In this document: piece after piece, positions 1 through 7,584 of the stretch
How the letters are laid out: each line of letters starts with the position of its first letter
Numbering within the stretch: the stretch's first letter is position 1
NCBI RefSeq assembly: GCF_030388665.1
Contig: NZ_CP128846.1
Coordinates: 2,451,001 to 2,515,000 of the forward strand
DNA from: Streptomyces flavofungini
Lineage (GTDB): Bacteria; Actinomycetota; Actinomycetes; Streptomycetales; Streptomycetaceae
Direction of reading: 5' to 3'
Length of the DNA: 64,000 nt
Made by a program: the position numbers and the translations under genes
The notes under the pieces: generated by a model
Databases searched by the model: none
What the model was told of the DNA's origin: nothing
Seen by the model: only the letters and a program-made list of their open reading frames with translations

Positions 1-140
1 CGTCCGAGGCGAAGGCCTCTGCCGAGGACGAGACGGAGGAATCGGCCGAGGCGGCCGCGGCTGAGGGTGTGGAGATCCCGAAGCAGCAGTCCGCGCAGGA
101 GGCGGCCGACAACGAGGCCGGTGAGAGCGCCCGCAAGTGA
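1..140 (+). CDS. C-terminal tail of an unidentified protein (partial)
   Basis: An open frame enters from the left edge and stops at a TGA at 138-140. The visible 45 residues are almost entirely Ala, Glu, Asp and Ser and end in EAGESARK, so this is a disordered acidic tail. No domain is visible and the product cannot be named from this fragment. The next gene starts 25 bases downstream on the same strand and could be cotranscribed. Confidence 0.6.
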   Translation, partial: SEAKASAEDETEESAEAAAAEGVEIPKQQSAQEAADNEAGESARK

Positions 141-165
141 CTCCCCCGCGAAGGAAGGCGAATCA

Positions 166-459
166 GTGGGCTTCCTGAACCAGCTGAAGGACAAACTCGC
201 CCCTGCCAAGGACAAGGTCTCGGGCCTCGCGCAGCAGCACGGGGACAAGATCGACCAAGGCCTGCACAAGGCCGCCGACGTGGTCGATCGCAGGACCAAG
301 GGCAAGTACAGCGACAAGATCCAGGCGGGAACGGGCAAGGCCAAGGACGCCCTGGACCGCCTCGCCGGGACGGACGGCGGCAAGGGCGGGGGTGGCGGTG
401 CCACTCCCCCCGGCGACGCGCCGCCCCCGTCACCGCCGACGCCCCCTTCGGCTTCCTGA
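166..459 (+). CDS. MT0933/Rv0909-like antitoxin-family small protein
   Basis: A 97-residue protein opening MGFLNQLKDKLAPAKDKV, with a regular charged helix (KDKVSGLAQQHGDKIDQGL) and a Gly/Pro-rich tail. This is the pattern of the MT0933-like antitoxin family (PF14013), small helical proteins named after mycobacterial Rv0909. I chose the GTG at 166 because GGAAGG lies six bases upstream; the longer upstream frame overlaps the preceding gene. No toxin gene is adjacent, so calling it an antitoxin is a family name and not a demonstrated role here. Confidence 0.75.
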   Translation: MGFLNQLKDKLAPAKDKVSGLAQQHGDKIDQGLHKAADVVDRRTKGKYSDKIQAGTGKAKDALDRLAGTDGGKGGGGGATPPGDAPPPSPPTPPSAS

Positions 460-479
460 GCGGCTCTGGACAACCGGCG

Positions 480-514
480 GACGGCCGTGAAGCGCGACTG
501 GCTTCACGGCCGTC
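480..514. terminator. Hairpin between convergent genes
   Basis: A perfect 14-bp inverted repeat (GACGGCCGTGAAGC, 7-base loop, then its complement) lies just after the antitoxin-like gene and about 90 bases from the end of the convergent dioxygenase-like gene. No U-run follows, which is usual for Streptomyces terminators. It could serve both transcripts. Confidence 0.6.
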
Positions 515-604
515 GGCGTGTCCGGGAGAGGGCTTCCTGAGGGCGCCGTCGGCCAGGGTCGTGGACCCGCGCAGGGCAGCGCCTTCGACGGCGCCCGTGC
601 CGTC

Positions 605-1363
605 CTACGACCAGGCCGCCACCAGGTAGCCCACCCCGTAGGGGGCGTCGTCGAAGAGCAGTTCGCCGCACAGGCCCGCGCCCTCGGCCGCGCCCGCCAG
701 CACCTGCCAGGGCGCCCGGCCCGCGGCCTTCAGCTCCTGCGCCAGCTCCGCGTCGAGCGCCTTGAGCGCCGCCACGTCCGCCGCGGCGAGCGCCCGCGCC
801 ACGTCGGCGTCGAAGCCGGCGGCCCGCTCGTCCAGATAGCCGGGCGCCTTGAGCGTGCGGCACGCGCTGGCGTCGCCCATCACGAGGAGCGCCACCCGGT
901 CCGCGCTCCCGCCGATCTCCCCTCCCATGTGGATACACCGCTCGGGCGCGAGAGGTTCCCCCACGCCGAGGCCTTCGAGCGGGGCGGCCGACCACTCCGT
1001 ACGCGCGAGCAGCCAACCGGCGACGGCCAACGACACCGGAAGCCGACGCCCCGTGGCCGGGCCCGCGTCCGTGTCACCTGTGCCGCCCGCGCGGGCACCG
1101 TCGTCCACAGGAGTCTCTCCGAGGCGTACGTCGAGGTCCACACCGAAGCCCCGGAACGAACCGCGCGTCCCCTGAGGGTGCGGTCCATGGTCCGGCTGCT
1201 CCGCGGGGCCCACGACGACGAGCCGGTCGGGCCGGGACGCGGCGAGCACCCCGACCGCGTCCGCGCAGGCCGCCCGAGCGGGATCCAGTTCCGGCGCCGC
1301 ACCCGCGGCGACCTCGGGCACGAGCAGGGGCGGACAGGGGCAGACGGCTGCGGCGACAAGCAT
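605..1363 (-). CDS. Class III extradiol dioxygenase (LigB)-like protein
   Basis: The protein has 252 residues and begins MLVAAAVCPCPPLLVPEVAAG. The early Pro-rich PCPPLLVPE segment, the DRLVVVGPAE strand and the later LLVMGDASACR strand fit the fold of the class III extradiol ring-cleavage dioxygenase subunit B/LigB family. Longer in-frame starts exist, but the ATG at 1363 fits the family N-terminus. In Streptomyces this gene commonly sits next to miaB. The usual metal-binding histidines are not clear by eye, so catalysis is uncertain. Confidence 0.7.
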   Translation of the reverse strand: MLVAAAVCPCPPLLVPEVAAGAAPELDPARAACADAVGVLAASRPDRLVVVGPAEQPDHGPHPQGTRGSFRGFGVDLDVRLGETPVDDGARAGGTGDTDAGPATGRRLPVSLAVAGWLLARTEWSAAPLEGLGVGEPLAPERCIHMGGEIGGSADRVALLVMGDASACRTLKAPGYLDERAAGFDADVARALAAADVAALKALDAELAQELKAAGRAPWQVLAGAAEGAGLCGELLFDDAPYGVGYLVAAWS

Positions 1364-1420
1364 GATCCGCAGCGTACAGACAGGGCCGACGGACGCTGCG
1401 GACAGGCGCAGCCGAGGCGG

Positions 1421-1512
1421 CTCTCCGTAGAGGCCGCATGCCTTCGTAGAGACCACGCCCCTCCGTAGAAGGACGCGCCCCCGTAGCCGGGCGCGCCTCT
1501 CCGTAGAGACTG
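1421..1512. repeat. Degenerate ~19-bp tandem repeat, five copies
   Basis: The core CGTAG recurs at 1426, 1445, 1464, 1482 and 1502, spaced 18-20 bases, in a context close to CTCCGTAGAGGCC. It fills the spacer between miaB and the dioxygenase-like gene. The complementary core CTCTACGGAG also occurs in the repeated tail of gluD. Confidence 0.7.
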
Positions 1513-1549
1513 CTTGGCGCCCCGGCTCGCCGTGGGAACGCCGTGTGCG

Positions 1550-3091
1550 TCAGTCGATGCTGCAGCCGCCCGTGGCCGCCGGGAGCGGCTCAGGGACGCC
1601 CACCTTGGGGAGGCCGAGCAGCACTCCGGAGGGCTCCGGGGCGTCGGCCGTGTTGCGCTTCTCCCAGGCGTCGCCCGCGCGGGTGCGCCGGATGTCGAGC
1701 ACGGCACCCTCGGCGAGCAAGTGGTGCGGAGCCGCGTACGTGACCTCGACCGTCACCACGTCACCGGGGCGCACCTCGGTGTCGGGCTTGGTGAAGTGCA
1801 CCAGACGGTTGTCGGGGGCGCGGCCGGACAGCCGGTGCGTGGCACCGTCCTTGCGGCCCTCGCCCTCGGCGACCATCAGCTCCAGGGTGCGGCCGACCTG
1901 CTTCTTGTTCTCGGACCAGGAGATCTCCTCCTGGAGGGCCACCAGACGCTCGTAGCGCGCCTGGACGACCTCCTTGGGGATCTGGTCGTCCATCTCGGCG
2001 GCGGGCGTTCCGGGGCGCTTGGAGTACTGGAAGGTGAAGGCCTGCGCGAAGCGGGCCTCGCGGACCACGTGCAGGGTCTGCTCGAAGTCCTCCTCGGTCT
2101 CCCCGGGGAAGCCGACGATGATGTCCGTGGTGATGGCCGCGTGCGGGATGGCGGCGCGGACCTTCTCGATGATTCCCAGGTAGCGCTCCTGGCGGTAGGA
2201 GCGGCGCATCGCCTTCAGGACGGGGTCCGAGCCGGACTGCAGCGGCATGTGCAGCTGGGGCATCACGTTCGGCGTCTCGGCCATCGCGGCGATCACGTCG
2301 TCCGTGAAGTCACGGGGGTGCGGAGAGGTGAAACGCACCCGCTCCAGGCCCTCGATCCGCCCGCAGGCGCGCAGCAGCTTGCTGAAGGCCTCGCGGTCGC
2401 CGATGTCGGAGCCGTACGCGTTCACGTTCTGGCCGAGCAGGGTGATCTCCGAGACGCCCTCGCCGACGAGCGCCTCGATCTCGGCGAGGATGTCGCCGGT
2501 CCTGCGGTCCTTCTCCTTGCCGCGCAGGGCGGGCACGATGCAGAAGGTGCAGGTGTTGTTGCACCCCACGGAGATCGACACCCAGGCCGCGTACGCGCTC
2601 TCGCGGCGCGTGGGCAGGGTCGAGGGGAACGCCTCCAGGGACTCGGCGATCTCGACCTGTGCCTCCTCCTGCACGCGGGCGCGCTCCAGGAGGACCGGCA
2701 GCTTGCCGATGTTGTGCGTGCCGAAGACGACGTCCACCCAGGGCGCCTTCTTGACGATGGTGTCGCGGTCCTTCTGGGCCAGGCAGCCGCCGACGGCGAT
2801 CTGCATGCCGGGGCGCTGGGTCTTGCGGGGGGCGAGGCGGCCGAGGTTGCCGTACAGGCGGTTGTCGGCGTTCTCACGGACCGCGCACGTGTTGAAGACG
2901 ACCACGTCCGCGTCGCCGTCGGAGCCCTCCGGAGCGCGCACGTAACCGGCGTTCTCCAGGAGACCGGAGAGACGTTCGGAGTCGTGGACGTTCATCTGGC
3001 ACCCGTAGGTGCGGATCTCGTAGCTTCGCGCGACGGCCGCTTCGTCCACTGCTTCGTCCACTGCTCCGGTCCGGACACTGCTGCTGGTCAT
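1550..3091 (-). CDS. miaB: tRNA-2-methylthio-N6-dimethylallyladenosine synthase MiaB
   Basis: MiaB is a radical-SAM methylthiotransferase that adds a methylthio group to i6A37 in tRNA. The 513-residue product has the three parts of the family in order. An N-terminal MTTase domain carries cysteines at about 31, 69 and 103 that bind the auxiliary cluster ([21 protein letters not shown]). The radical SAM domain has C177-x3-C181-x2-C184 in [14 protein letters not shown] domain follows near residue 380-450, with a short tail. The start is the ATG at 3091. The related enzyme RimO is encoded at 46.3-47.8 kb; context and the YGCQMN motif separate the two. Confidence 0.95.
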   Translation of the reverse strand: MTSSSVRTGAVDEAVDEAAVARSYEIRTYGCQMNVHDSERLSGLLENAGYVRAPEGSDGDADVVVFNTCAVRENADNRLYGNLGRLAPRKTQRPGMQIAVGGCLAQKDRDTIVKKAPWVDVVFGTHNIGKLPVLLERARVQEEAQVEIAESLEAFPSTLPTRRESAYAAWVSISVGCNNTCTFCIVPALRGKEKDRRTGDILAEIEALVGEGVSEITLLGQNVNAYGSDIGDREAFSKLLRACGRIEGLERVRFTSPHPRDFTDDVIAAMAETPNVMPQLHMPLQSGSDPVLKAMRRSYRQERYLGIIEKVRAAIPHAAITTDIIVGFPGETEEDFEQTLHVVREARFAQAFTFQYSKRPGTPAAEMDDQIPKEVVQARYERLVALQEEISWSENKKQVGRTLELMVAEGEGRKDGATHRLSGRAPDNRLVHFTKPDTEVRPGDVVTVEVTYAAPHHLLAEGAVLDIRRTRAGDAWEKRNTADAPEPSGVLLGLPKVGVPEPLPAATGGCSID

Positions 3092-3200
3092 CCCTCAAGG
3101 GTACGGGGGCTCCGGCAGTGGGCTCTCACCCCCTTGTCCCCCGCCTCGTCCCCGCCGAATTCGGGTGCGGTCCGCGAGACGGTCCCCCTAGCGTCGGCTC

Positions 3201-3800
3201 ATGAGCGCATCTTTCGTCCCCGACGACTTCGTCGTCCCCGTGGAGCTGATCACGCCCGAGTTCCGCCTGGAACCACTGGGGCCCCAGCACAACGCCGAGG
3301 ACCTCGCCGCCTGGACCGGCAGCATCGAGCACATCCGTGCCACCCCGGGCTTCCTGGACCGCAGCTGGCCCCCGGTGGCGGGGATGACCTCGGAGGAGAA
3401 CCTTCGCGACCTGCGCGAGCACGCGGAGGACTTCGCCCGGCGCCGCGGATTCACGTACACCGTGATCGAGACGGCGAGCGGCGAGGTCATCGGGTGCCTC
3501 TACATCTATCCGCCGCATGTCGACGAGTCGCGCGCCGACGCCTCCGGGGCGGACGATTCGCAAGGCGGTGTCTCCGGGGCTGGCGGTTCTGAGGCCGACG
3601 CCTCCGGGGACGACGGTTCCGACGCCGACACCTCCCGGGCGGACGGCCCCAACACCTCCAAGGCCGACGGTTTCGCCGCTGACGTCAGGTCCTGGGTACG
3701 GGCCGACCGGGCCGCTCTCGACGCGCCCCTGTACGCGGCCGTGAGCGCGTGGCTGGCCGCGCACTGGCCCTTCCGGAGGGTCACGTACGCGCCCCGCTGA
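3201..3800 (+). CDS. GNAT-family N-acetyltransferase with a low-complexity insertion
   Basis: The 199-residue protein has a GNAT-like body: a strand-helix start (FRLEPLGPQHNAEDLAAW), then TYTVIETASGEVIGCLYIYPP, and a final RSWVRADRAALDAPLYAAVSAWLAAHWPF helix. Between the two halves, at roughly residues 107-157, lies an Asp/Ser/Gly/Ala-rich stretch of repeated ADASGADDS-type units. The insertion falls in a loop after the central strand, so the fold may tolerate it. The substrate is unknown. The start is the ATG at 3201, divergent from miaB. Confidence 0.75.
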   Translation: MSASFVPDDFVVPVELITPEFRLEPLGPQHNAEDLAAWTGSIEHIRATPGFLDRSWPPVAGMTSEENLRDLREHAEDFARRRGFTYTVIETASGEVIGCLYIYPPHVDESRADASGADDSQGGVSGAGGSEADASGDDGSDADTSRADGPNTSKADGFAADVRSWVRADRAALDAPLYAAVSAWLAAHWPFRRVTYAPR

Positions 3801-3808
3801 CCGCGCCG

Positions 3809-4168
3809 CTACACGACCCCGGTCACCGTCACCTTGACCCGCGCGGAAGCCGCCTCCGGTCCCTGGTCCCCCAGGGCCGCCACGACCGCCGACCGCACCG
3901 CGCGGGTCACGTCCAGGGCGCGATGCCCGCGGCTCAGGACCACGTACACCTCGATGTCGAGCCCCTGGGAGCCCTTGCCGCGGTCCACGCGGACTCCGGA
4001 GGCCCCGGCCGCCCCGGATGTCCCGGACGTCCCGCGGCCCGCTCCCAGGCCCACGGAGGAGCGCAGGAGCTCGGCGAGACCGGGGCGCAGGAAGGCCACG
4101 CCACGGGTGGCGAGGACGGCGGTGCCGACGACGTCCGCGAGTGTGCGCGGAGGCTGCTGTTCCGTCAT
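3809..4168 (-). CDS. Small Asp23/Gls24-like protein
   Basis: A 119-residue protein beginning MTEQQPPRTLADVVGTAV. Its second half (LDIEVYVVLSRGHRALDVTRAVRSAVVAAL, then VKVTVTGVV) has the strand-helix-strand layout of the Asp23/Gls24 alkaline-shock family, though the match is weak and the centre is Gly/Ser-rich. Its ATG overlaps the stop of the zinc-finger/Asp23 gene by one base, so it is the last gene of the sigma-factor operon. The function is unknown; a partner in an Asp23 assembly is my inference. Confidence 0.6.
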   Translation of the reverse strand: MTEQQPPRTLADVVGTAVLATRGVAFLRPGLAELLRSSVGLGAGRGTSGTSGAAGASGVRVDRGKGSQGLDIEVYVVLSRGHRALDVTRAVRSAVVAALGDQGPEAASARVKVTVTGVV

Positions 4169-4827
4169 CACTGCCGCCCTTCGGAGCCCACGTCGTCGAG
4201 CAGGTCGGCGATCACCACGTCGACCGCCGCGACCCGCATGCCCAGGTCGCGGTCCGCGGCCGCGACGATCCGGGCGCGCACCTCGTCCGCGACGAGCTGC
4301 AGGTTCCAGGAGAGGCCGACCTGCACCTCGATGCGGATCCTGGCCGGTCCGCGCGGCAGCCGCCCCGGGGGCGGGACGGCGGCAGGACGGTCGGCGTCCC
4401 CGGCGTCGGCCTCTATGCGGCAGCTGCCCGCGCGGACGCCCGGCAGGGAGTCCACGGCGGCCCGGAACGTCCGCGCGGCCGCCGCCTCCACGATCCACGC
4501 GTCCTCGTCGACGTCGCCCAGCGGGAGGGTGCGCCCGGGCCGCAGTTCGAGGCGTACGACGTCCATGACGCGGCCGGCGAGCGCGGCGGTGTCCCAGGCA
4601 CGGTCCTGGGGCTCGTCGTCGCGTGCCCGGGCGACGACGTCCTCAAGGGAGCGCAGCGCCCGCAGGGCGTCGGCGCAGTGCGGGCAGACGGCCGCGTGCG
4701 GATCCGGCTCGCCCGTCTCCGCCTGCTCCCACACCTGCGCGAGTTCCCGGCCGCAGGGCAGGATCTCCTCCTCGGGCACGTCCTCGAACGACGTGCCGCC
4801 CGGTGCCCCGTCCTCGTTCATCGCCAT
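4168..4827 (-). CDS. Putative zinc-finger anti-sigma factor fused to an Asp23-like domain
   Basis: The 219-residue protein has two parts. Residues about 25-60 carry a zinc-binding pattern, Cys in ILPCGRE followed by HAAVCPHC (H-x3-C-x2-C), which is the signature of ZAS anti-sigma factors. Residues about 110-210 (ARTFRAAVDSLPGVRAG, then ARIRIEVQVGLSWNLQLVADE and AAVDVVIADLL) look like an Asp23/Gls24 domain. No membrane helix is visible. The gene directly follows the ECF sigma gene and overlaps it by 10 bases from the ATG at 4827, or by 4 (ATGA) from the ATG at 4821. GGAGG ten bases before 4827 favours that start. Position and motif support an anti-sigma role; the fusion to Asp23 is unusual. 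Confidence 0.75.
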   Translation of the reverse strand: MAMNEDGAPGGTSFEDVPEEEILPCGRELAQVWEQAETGEPDPHAAVCPHCADALRALRSLEDVVARARDDEPQDRAWDTAALAGRVMDVVRLELRPGRTLPLGDVDEDAWIVEAAAARTFRAAVDSLPGVRAGSCRIEADAGDADRPAAVPPPGRLPRGPARIRIEVQVGLSWNLQLVADEVRARIVAAADRDLGMRVAAVDVVIADLLDDVGSEGRQ

Positions 4828-5405
4828 CCGGCCATCGCCTCCGTCAGATAGCGCCGGGCCCTGAAGACGCGGCCTCTGACCGCCTCCTGGCTGATGCCGA
4901 CCGACTCGGCGATGGACTCGTAAGGCACGCCGTCGAGTTCCCGAAGGACCCAGCACACCCGCTGCTCCGGTGAGAGACCTGCTATCGCGCGGGACAGGTC
5001 CTGAACGGCGGCGTGTGCCTCTGCGGCCCGCGGCGGGGACACCTGGTGCTCGGGAGCCTGCGGCTCCGGAACGCTGTCCAGCGCCGTCACCGGCTGCCGT
5101 GAACGCAGCACGTTGAGACACCGGTTGGTGACGATCCTGTGCATCCAGGTGCCGAACCGGGCGTCCCCACGGAACTCCGGAAGCTTGCGCCAAGCGCTCA
5201 CGAAGGCCTCCTGCACGGCGTCCTCCGCCTCTGTCGGGCTGCCGAGCAGCCGTGTGGCGAGGCGCAGCAGGACGGGCGCGTGGCGGTGCACGAGCGCCTC
5301 GAAGGCCTCGTCGTCACCTTCGGCGGCACGCACCACCAGCAGCGCGTCCTCGTGCGGCAACGACGCATCCTCATCCTCCGGCGCTCTGCCCCGGTCCCCG
5401 GGCAC
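4818..5405 (-). CDS. ECF-type RNA polymerase sigma factor
   Basis: A 195-residue sigma-70 family protein with region 2 at about residues 28-100 (FEALVHRHAPVLLRLATRLL, AEDAVQEAFVSAWR, FGTWMHRIVTNRCLN) and region 4 at about 135-190 (LSPEQRVCWVLRELDGVPYE, GISQEAVRGRVFRARRYL). Only these two regions are present, as in ECF factors. The start is probably the GTG at 5405, with AGAGGAG placed before it; no ATG is available in frame nearby. It is the first gene of a leftward operon with the zinc-finger/Asp23 gene. A CGTAAC-type promoter lies 60 bases upstream and is shared in sequence with the divergent operon, which suggests autoregulation. Confidence 0.9.
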   Translation of the reverse strand: MPGDRGRAPEDEDASLPHEDALLVVRAAEGDDEAFEALVHRHAPVLLRLATRLLGSPTEAEDAVQEAFVSAWRKLPEFRGDARFGTWMHRIVTNRCLNVLRSRQPVTALDSVPEPQAPEHQVSPPRAAEAHAAVQDLSRAIAGLSPEQRVCWVLRELDGVPYESIAESVGISQEAVRGRVFRARRYLTEAMAGWR

Positions 5406-5438
5406 ACGCGGCTCCTCTCGCTCCGGTCGTCCTCTTAC

Positions 5439-5465
5439 GACACACGACAAGCCGCCCGCGTTACG
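5439..5465 (-). promoter_or_regulatory. Candidate ECF promoter for the sigma-factor operon
   Basis: On the minus strand CGTAAC (5465-5460) is followed after 16 bases by GTGTC (5443-5439), ending 33 bases before the proposed GTG start. The same pair of motifs occurs on the plus strand at 5512-5537. CGTAAC is a known -35 type for some Streptomyces ECF factors. Confidence 0.6.
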
Positions 5466-5511
5466 CGGCGCAGGCACGCTACCCGTCCGGGGAAGAAATT
5501 CCCGCGAGGCG

Positions 5512-5537
5512 CGTAACGGATCCGGGGCACCCGTGTC
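5512..5537 (+). promoter_or_regulatory. Candidate ECF promoter for the Asp23/AmaP operon
   Basis: CGTAAC at 5512-5517 is followed after 15 bases by GTGTC at 5533-5537. With the divergent copy it forms a 9-bp inverted repeat (CGTTACGCG at 5459-5467, CGCGTAACG at 5510-5518). About 190 bases of leader separate it from the Asp23 start. The remainder of the 5406-5729 spacer shows no gene. Confidence 0.6.
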
Positions 5538-5729
5538 AGTGGAGGTGCAGGGCGCGGTACGAAGAGGATCCGCGCGGCCGTGCGCAGCACGACAAGGAGC
5601 GCACAGCCGCACCACGCGCCACGGGGGCGACGCACCGACCCGGTCGGCACGGCAGGTACGGCGTGCACGGCCGGTCGAGGACCGCACGACCAACGAGACC
5701 GACCAGATCAACGACTAGGAGATGCCGAT

Positions 5730-6242
5730 ATGGCGACACAGGAGCTCACCTCGAAGTCGGCTTCCAGCAGCACGGAGAAGGACCTCGTCGGCGGCGCGAA
5801 GAGCACCGAGGGCGCCACCACCCTCACGGGCCGCACGGGTCCGAGCGAGCCCGCCGCGACGCGCGGCAAGACCTCGATCGCGGATGTCGTGGTCGTCAAG
5901 ATCGCCGGCATGGCGGCGCGCGAGATCCCCGGTGTGCACGACATGGGCGGCGGCCTGTCCCGCACCATCGGCGCCGTGCGCGACCGCGTGCCCGGTGGGC
6001 GCCCGAACGTGGGCCGCGGCGTGAAGGTCGAGGTCGGCGAGCGCCAGACGGCGATCGACCTCGACATCGTCGTCGAGTACGGCGTGCCCATCACGGACGT
6101 CGCCCACGACGTCCGCGAGAACGTCATCGCGGCCGTGGAGCGCATCACCGGCCTGGAGGTCGTCGAGGTCAACGTGGCGATCAACGACGTGCACCTGCCC
6201 GACGACGACCGGGACGCCGGCGCGGAGACCCGCGTGGAGTAG
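5730..6242 (+). CDS. Asp23/Gls24 family envelope stress response protein
   Basis: A 170-residue protein with a Ser/Thr/Lys-rich N-terminal 45 residues, then a clear Asp23 domain: TSIADVVVVKIAGMAAREIPGV, VKVEVGERQTAIDLDIVVEYG, DVRENVIAAVERITGLEV and VEVNVAINDVHLP. In Firmicutes, Asp23 coats the inner membrane through the anchor AmaP, and an AmaP-like gene lies three genes downstream. AGGAG eight bases before the ATG at 5730 fixes the start. It heads a four-gene operon divergent from the ECF sigma operon. Confidence 0.88.
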   Translation: MATQELTSKSASSSTEKDLVGGAKSTEGATTLTGRTGPSEPAATRGKTSIADVVVVKIAGMAAREIPGVHDMGGGLSRTIGAVRDRVPGGRPNVGRGVKVEVGERQTAIDLDIVVEYGVPITDVAHDVRENVIAAVERITGLEVVEVNVAINDVHLPDDDRDAGAETRVE

Positions 6243-6298
6243 TGGCTCGGCCCCGTGCCCGGCGGCTCCGATATCCCTTCGACGGTGTGAGGTGAGTG

Positions 6299-6484
6299 GT
6301 GAACAAAGCCCTGGTGGGCCTGTTTTCGGGGATGGCGCTCGGGTTCGCCGGATGGTTCGGCGGCTTCGGCGCGTTCCTGCTGGTCGCCGCGCTCGGCGCG
6401 GTGGGCTTCGTCCTGGGACGCCTCATGGACGACGGGATCGGCGTCCGCGAGTTCCTCTCCGGACGTGACCGGGAGCGGCGATGA
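6299..6484 (+). CDS. Small integral membrane protein (DUF2273-like)
   Basis: About 61 residues, almost all one or two hydrophobic helices (LVGLFSGMALGFAGWFGGFG, AFLLVAALGAVGFVLGRLMD) with a basic C-terminus GRDRERR. Size, glycine-rich helices and position next to Asp23 genes resemble the DUF2273 small membrane proteins found in Asp23 operons. Two GTG codons (6296 and 6299) are possible starts; GAGG six bases upstream favours 6299. Its stop overlaps the next ATG (ATGA). Confidence 0.7.
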   Translation: MNKALVGLFSGMALGFAGWFGGFGAFLLVAALGAVGFVLGRLMDDGIGVREFLSGRDRERR

Positions 6485-7584
6485 GCACCCCCGCCGGGGA
6501 ACGCGGTGCGACCACCGTCGCGGACCGCGCGGTGCGCCGGATCGCGGAGCGCGCCGCCACGGAGGCACTGGGACCGGGCGAGGTCCAGGTCAGCCAGGGC
6601 TCGGCGGCCGTGCGCGGCCGCCGAGCCCAGGTGGGGGTCACCGTGGCGGTGCCCTACGGAGGCGTGCTGGACGACACCGGCGAGAGTGTGCGCGCACACG
6701 TCACCGACCGCACGGCCCAGCTGACCGGCCTCTCCGTGGACTCGGCCCGGGTTCACGTACGGGAGCTGTCGCTGCCGAAGCGCTCCACGGCGAGAGTCGA
6801 TGGCACGGAGGTCGCTGAGCACGCCGGGCCGGCTGGGCATACCGGGGAGCCTGCCCGCTCTGAGGGCGGCGGGTACGCCCCAGGCAGCGCGTACTCCGGG
6901 GATGTCGAAGCGATGTCTACGGAGGCGGCGGTCACGCACGGCACGCGGCGCCCCTGGTCCGAACGCCGGCTGCCCGTGGCCGTGTTGGCCCTGGCCGCAG
7001 CCGTCGCCTCCGGAGTGCTGCTGTACGACGTGGTGGCGGTGCACGCGGCGGACCGGCCACCCGCGCGGTGGCGGGTACGGCTCGTGGACTGGCTGGCCAC
7101 GCACGGACCGGACGGCGGTACGGCGGTGAACCTCGCTGCCGCGGCAGCCGTGTTCGCCCTCGGCGTGTGCCTGCTGGTCGTCGCGATCACCCCGGGGCAG
7201 CGACGGCGCCTCCCGATGGCGGCACCGCTGCCCGGGGTGCACGCGGTCATCGAACGCGGTGCGGTCGCGGACCTGTTGCGGGACGCCGTGGTCCAGGTGC
7301 CCGGGATCACGCGGGTGCGCGTGCGCGTCGGGCGCCGCCGGGCGCGGGCGCGGGTGGGCCTTGGCTTCGGCGACCCCGTCACGGCCCGCCAGGAGGTCCT
7401 GAGGGCGGCGGAGGCGGCGTTGGCGGAGTGCGGGCTCACCAGAACGCCGCGGCTGCGCGTACGGCTGCGTACGGAGCCCACATGGCGCGAGCCCGCGCCG
7501 TCGCCCGCCCCGGGCCCCGGCACACCCGGGACGGCCGCGCTTCCCATCGCCCAGGAGCCCACGCCGGGGAGCGGTCCCTCATGA
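6481..7584 (+). CDS. Asp23-domain protein with a membrane-anchored C-terminal region (DUF6286-like)
   Basis: A 367-residue protein. Residues about 10-100 form an Asp23-like domain (ADRAVRRIAERAATEAL, AQVGVTVAVPYGGVLDD, VRAHVTDRTAQLTGL, VHVRELSLPK). A linker leads to two membrane helices at about 165-185 (LPVAVLALAAAVASGVLLY) and 220-240 (AAAVFALGVCLLVVAI). The cytoplasmic C-terminal region (VADLLRDAVVQVPGITRVRVRVGRR) again resembles an Asp23/DUF6286-type repeat. It is coupled to its neighbours by ATGA overlaps on both sides. It may link the soluble Asp23 proteins to the membrane; this is inference. Confidence 0.75.
   Translation: MSTPAGERGATTVADRAVRRIAERAATEALGPGEVQVSQGSAAVRGRRAQVGVTVAVPYGGVLDDTGESVRAHVTDRTAQLTGLSVDSARVHVRELSLPKRSTARVDGTEVAEHAGPAGHTGEPARSEGGGYAPGSAYSGDVEAMSTEAAVTHGTRRPWSERRLPVAVLALAAAVASGVLLYDVVAVHAADRPPARWRVRLVDWLATHGPDGGTAVNLAAAAAVFALGVCLLVVAITPGQRRRLPMAAPLPGVHAVIERGAVADLLRDAVVQVPGITRVRVRVGRRRARARVGLGFGDPVTARQEVLRAAEAALAECGLTRTPRLRVRLRTEPTWREPAPSPAPGPGTPGTAALPIAQEPTPGSGPS

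Noticed and set aside
504..1707. Long open frames on both strands across the dioxygenase-like gene
   Set aside because: They are Arg/Ala/Gly-rich shadows of a high-GC gene; only the 605-1363 frame has a recognisable fold.
1514..3592. 692-residue plus-strand frame opposite miaB
   Set aside because: It is the antisense shadow of miaB, with Leu/Gly/Asp-rich composition and no domain.
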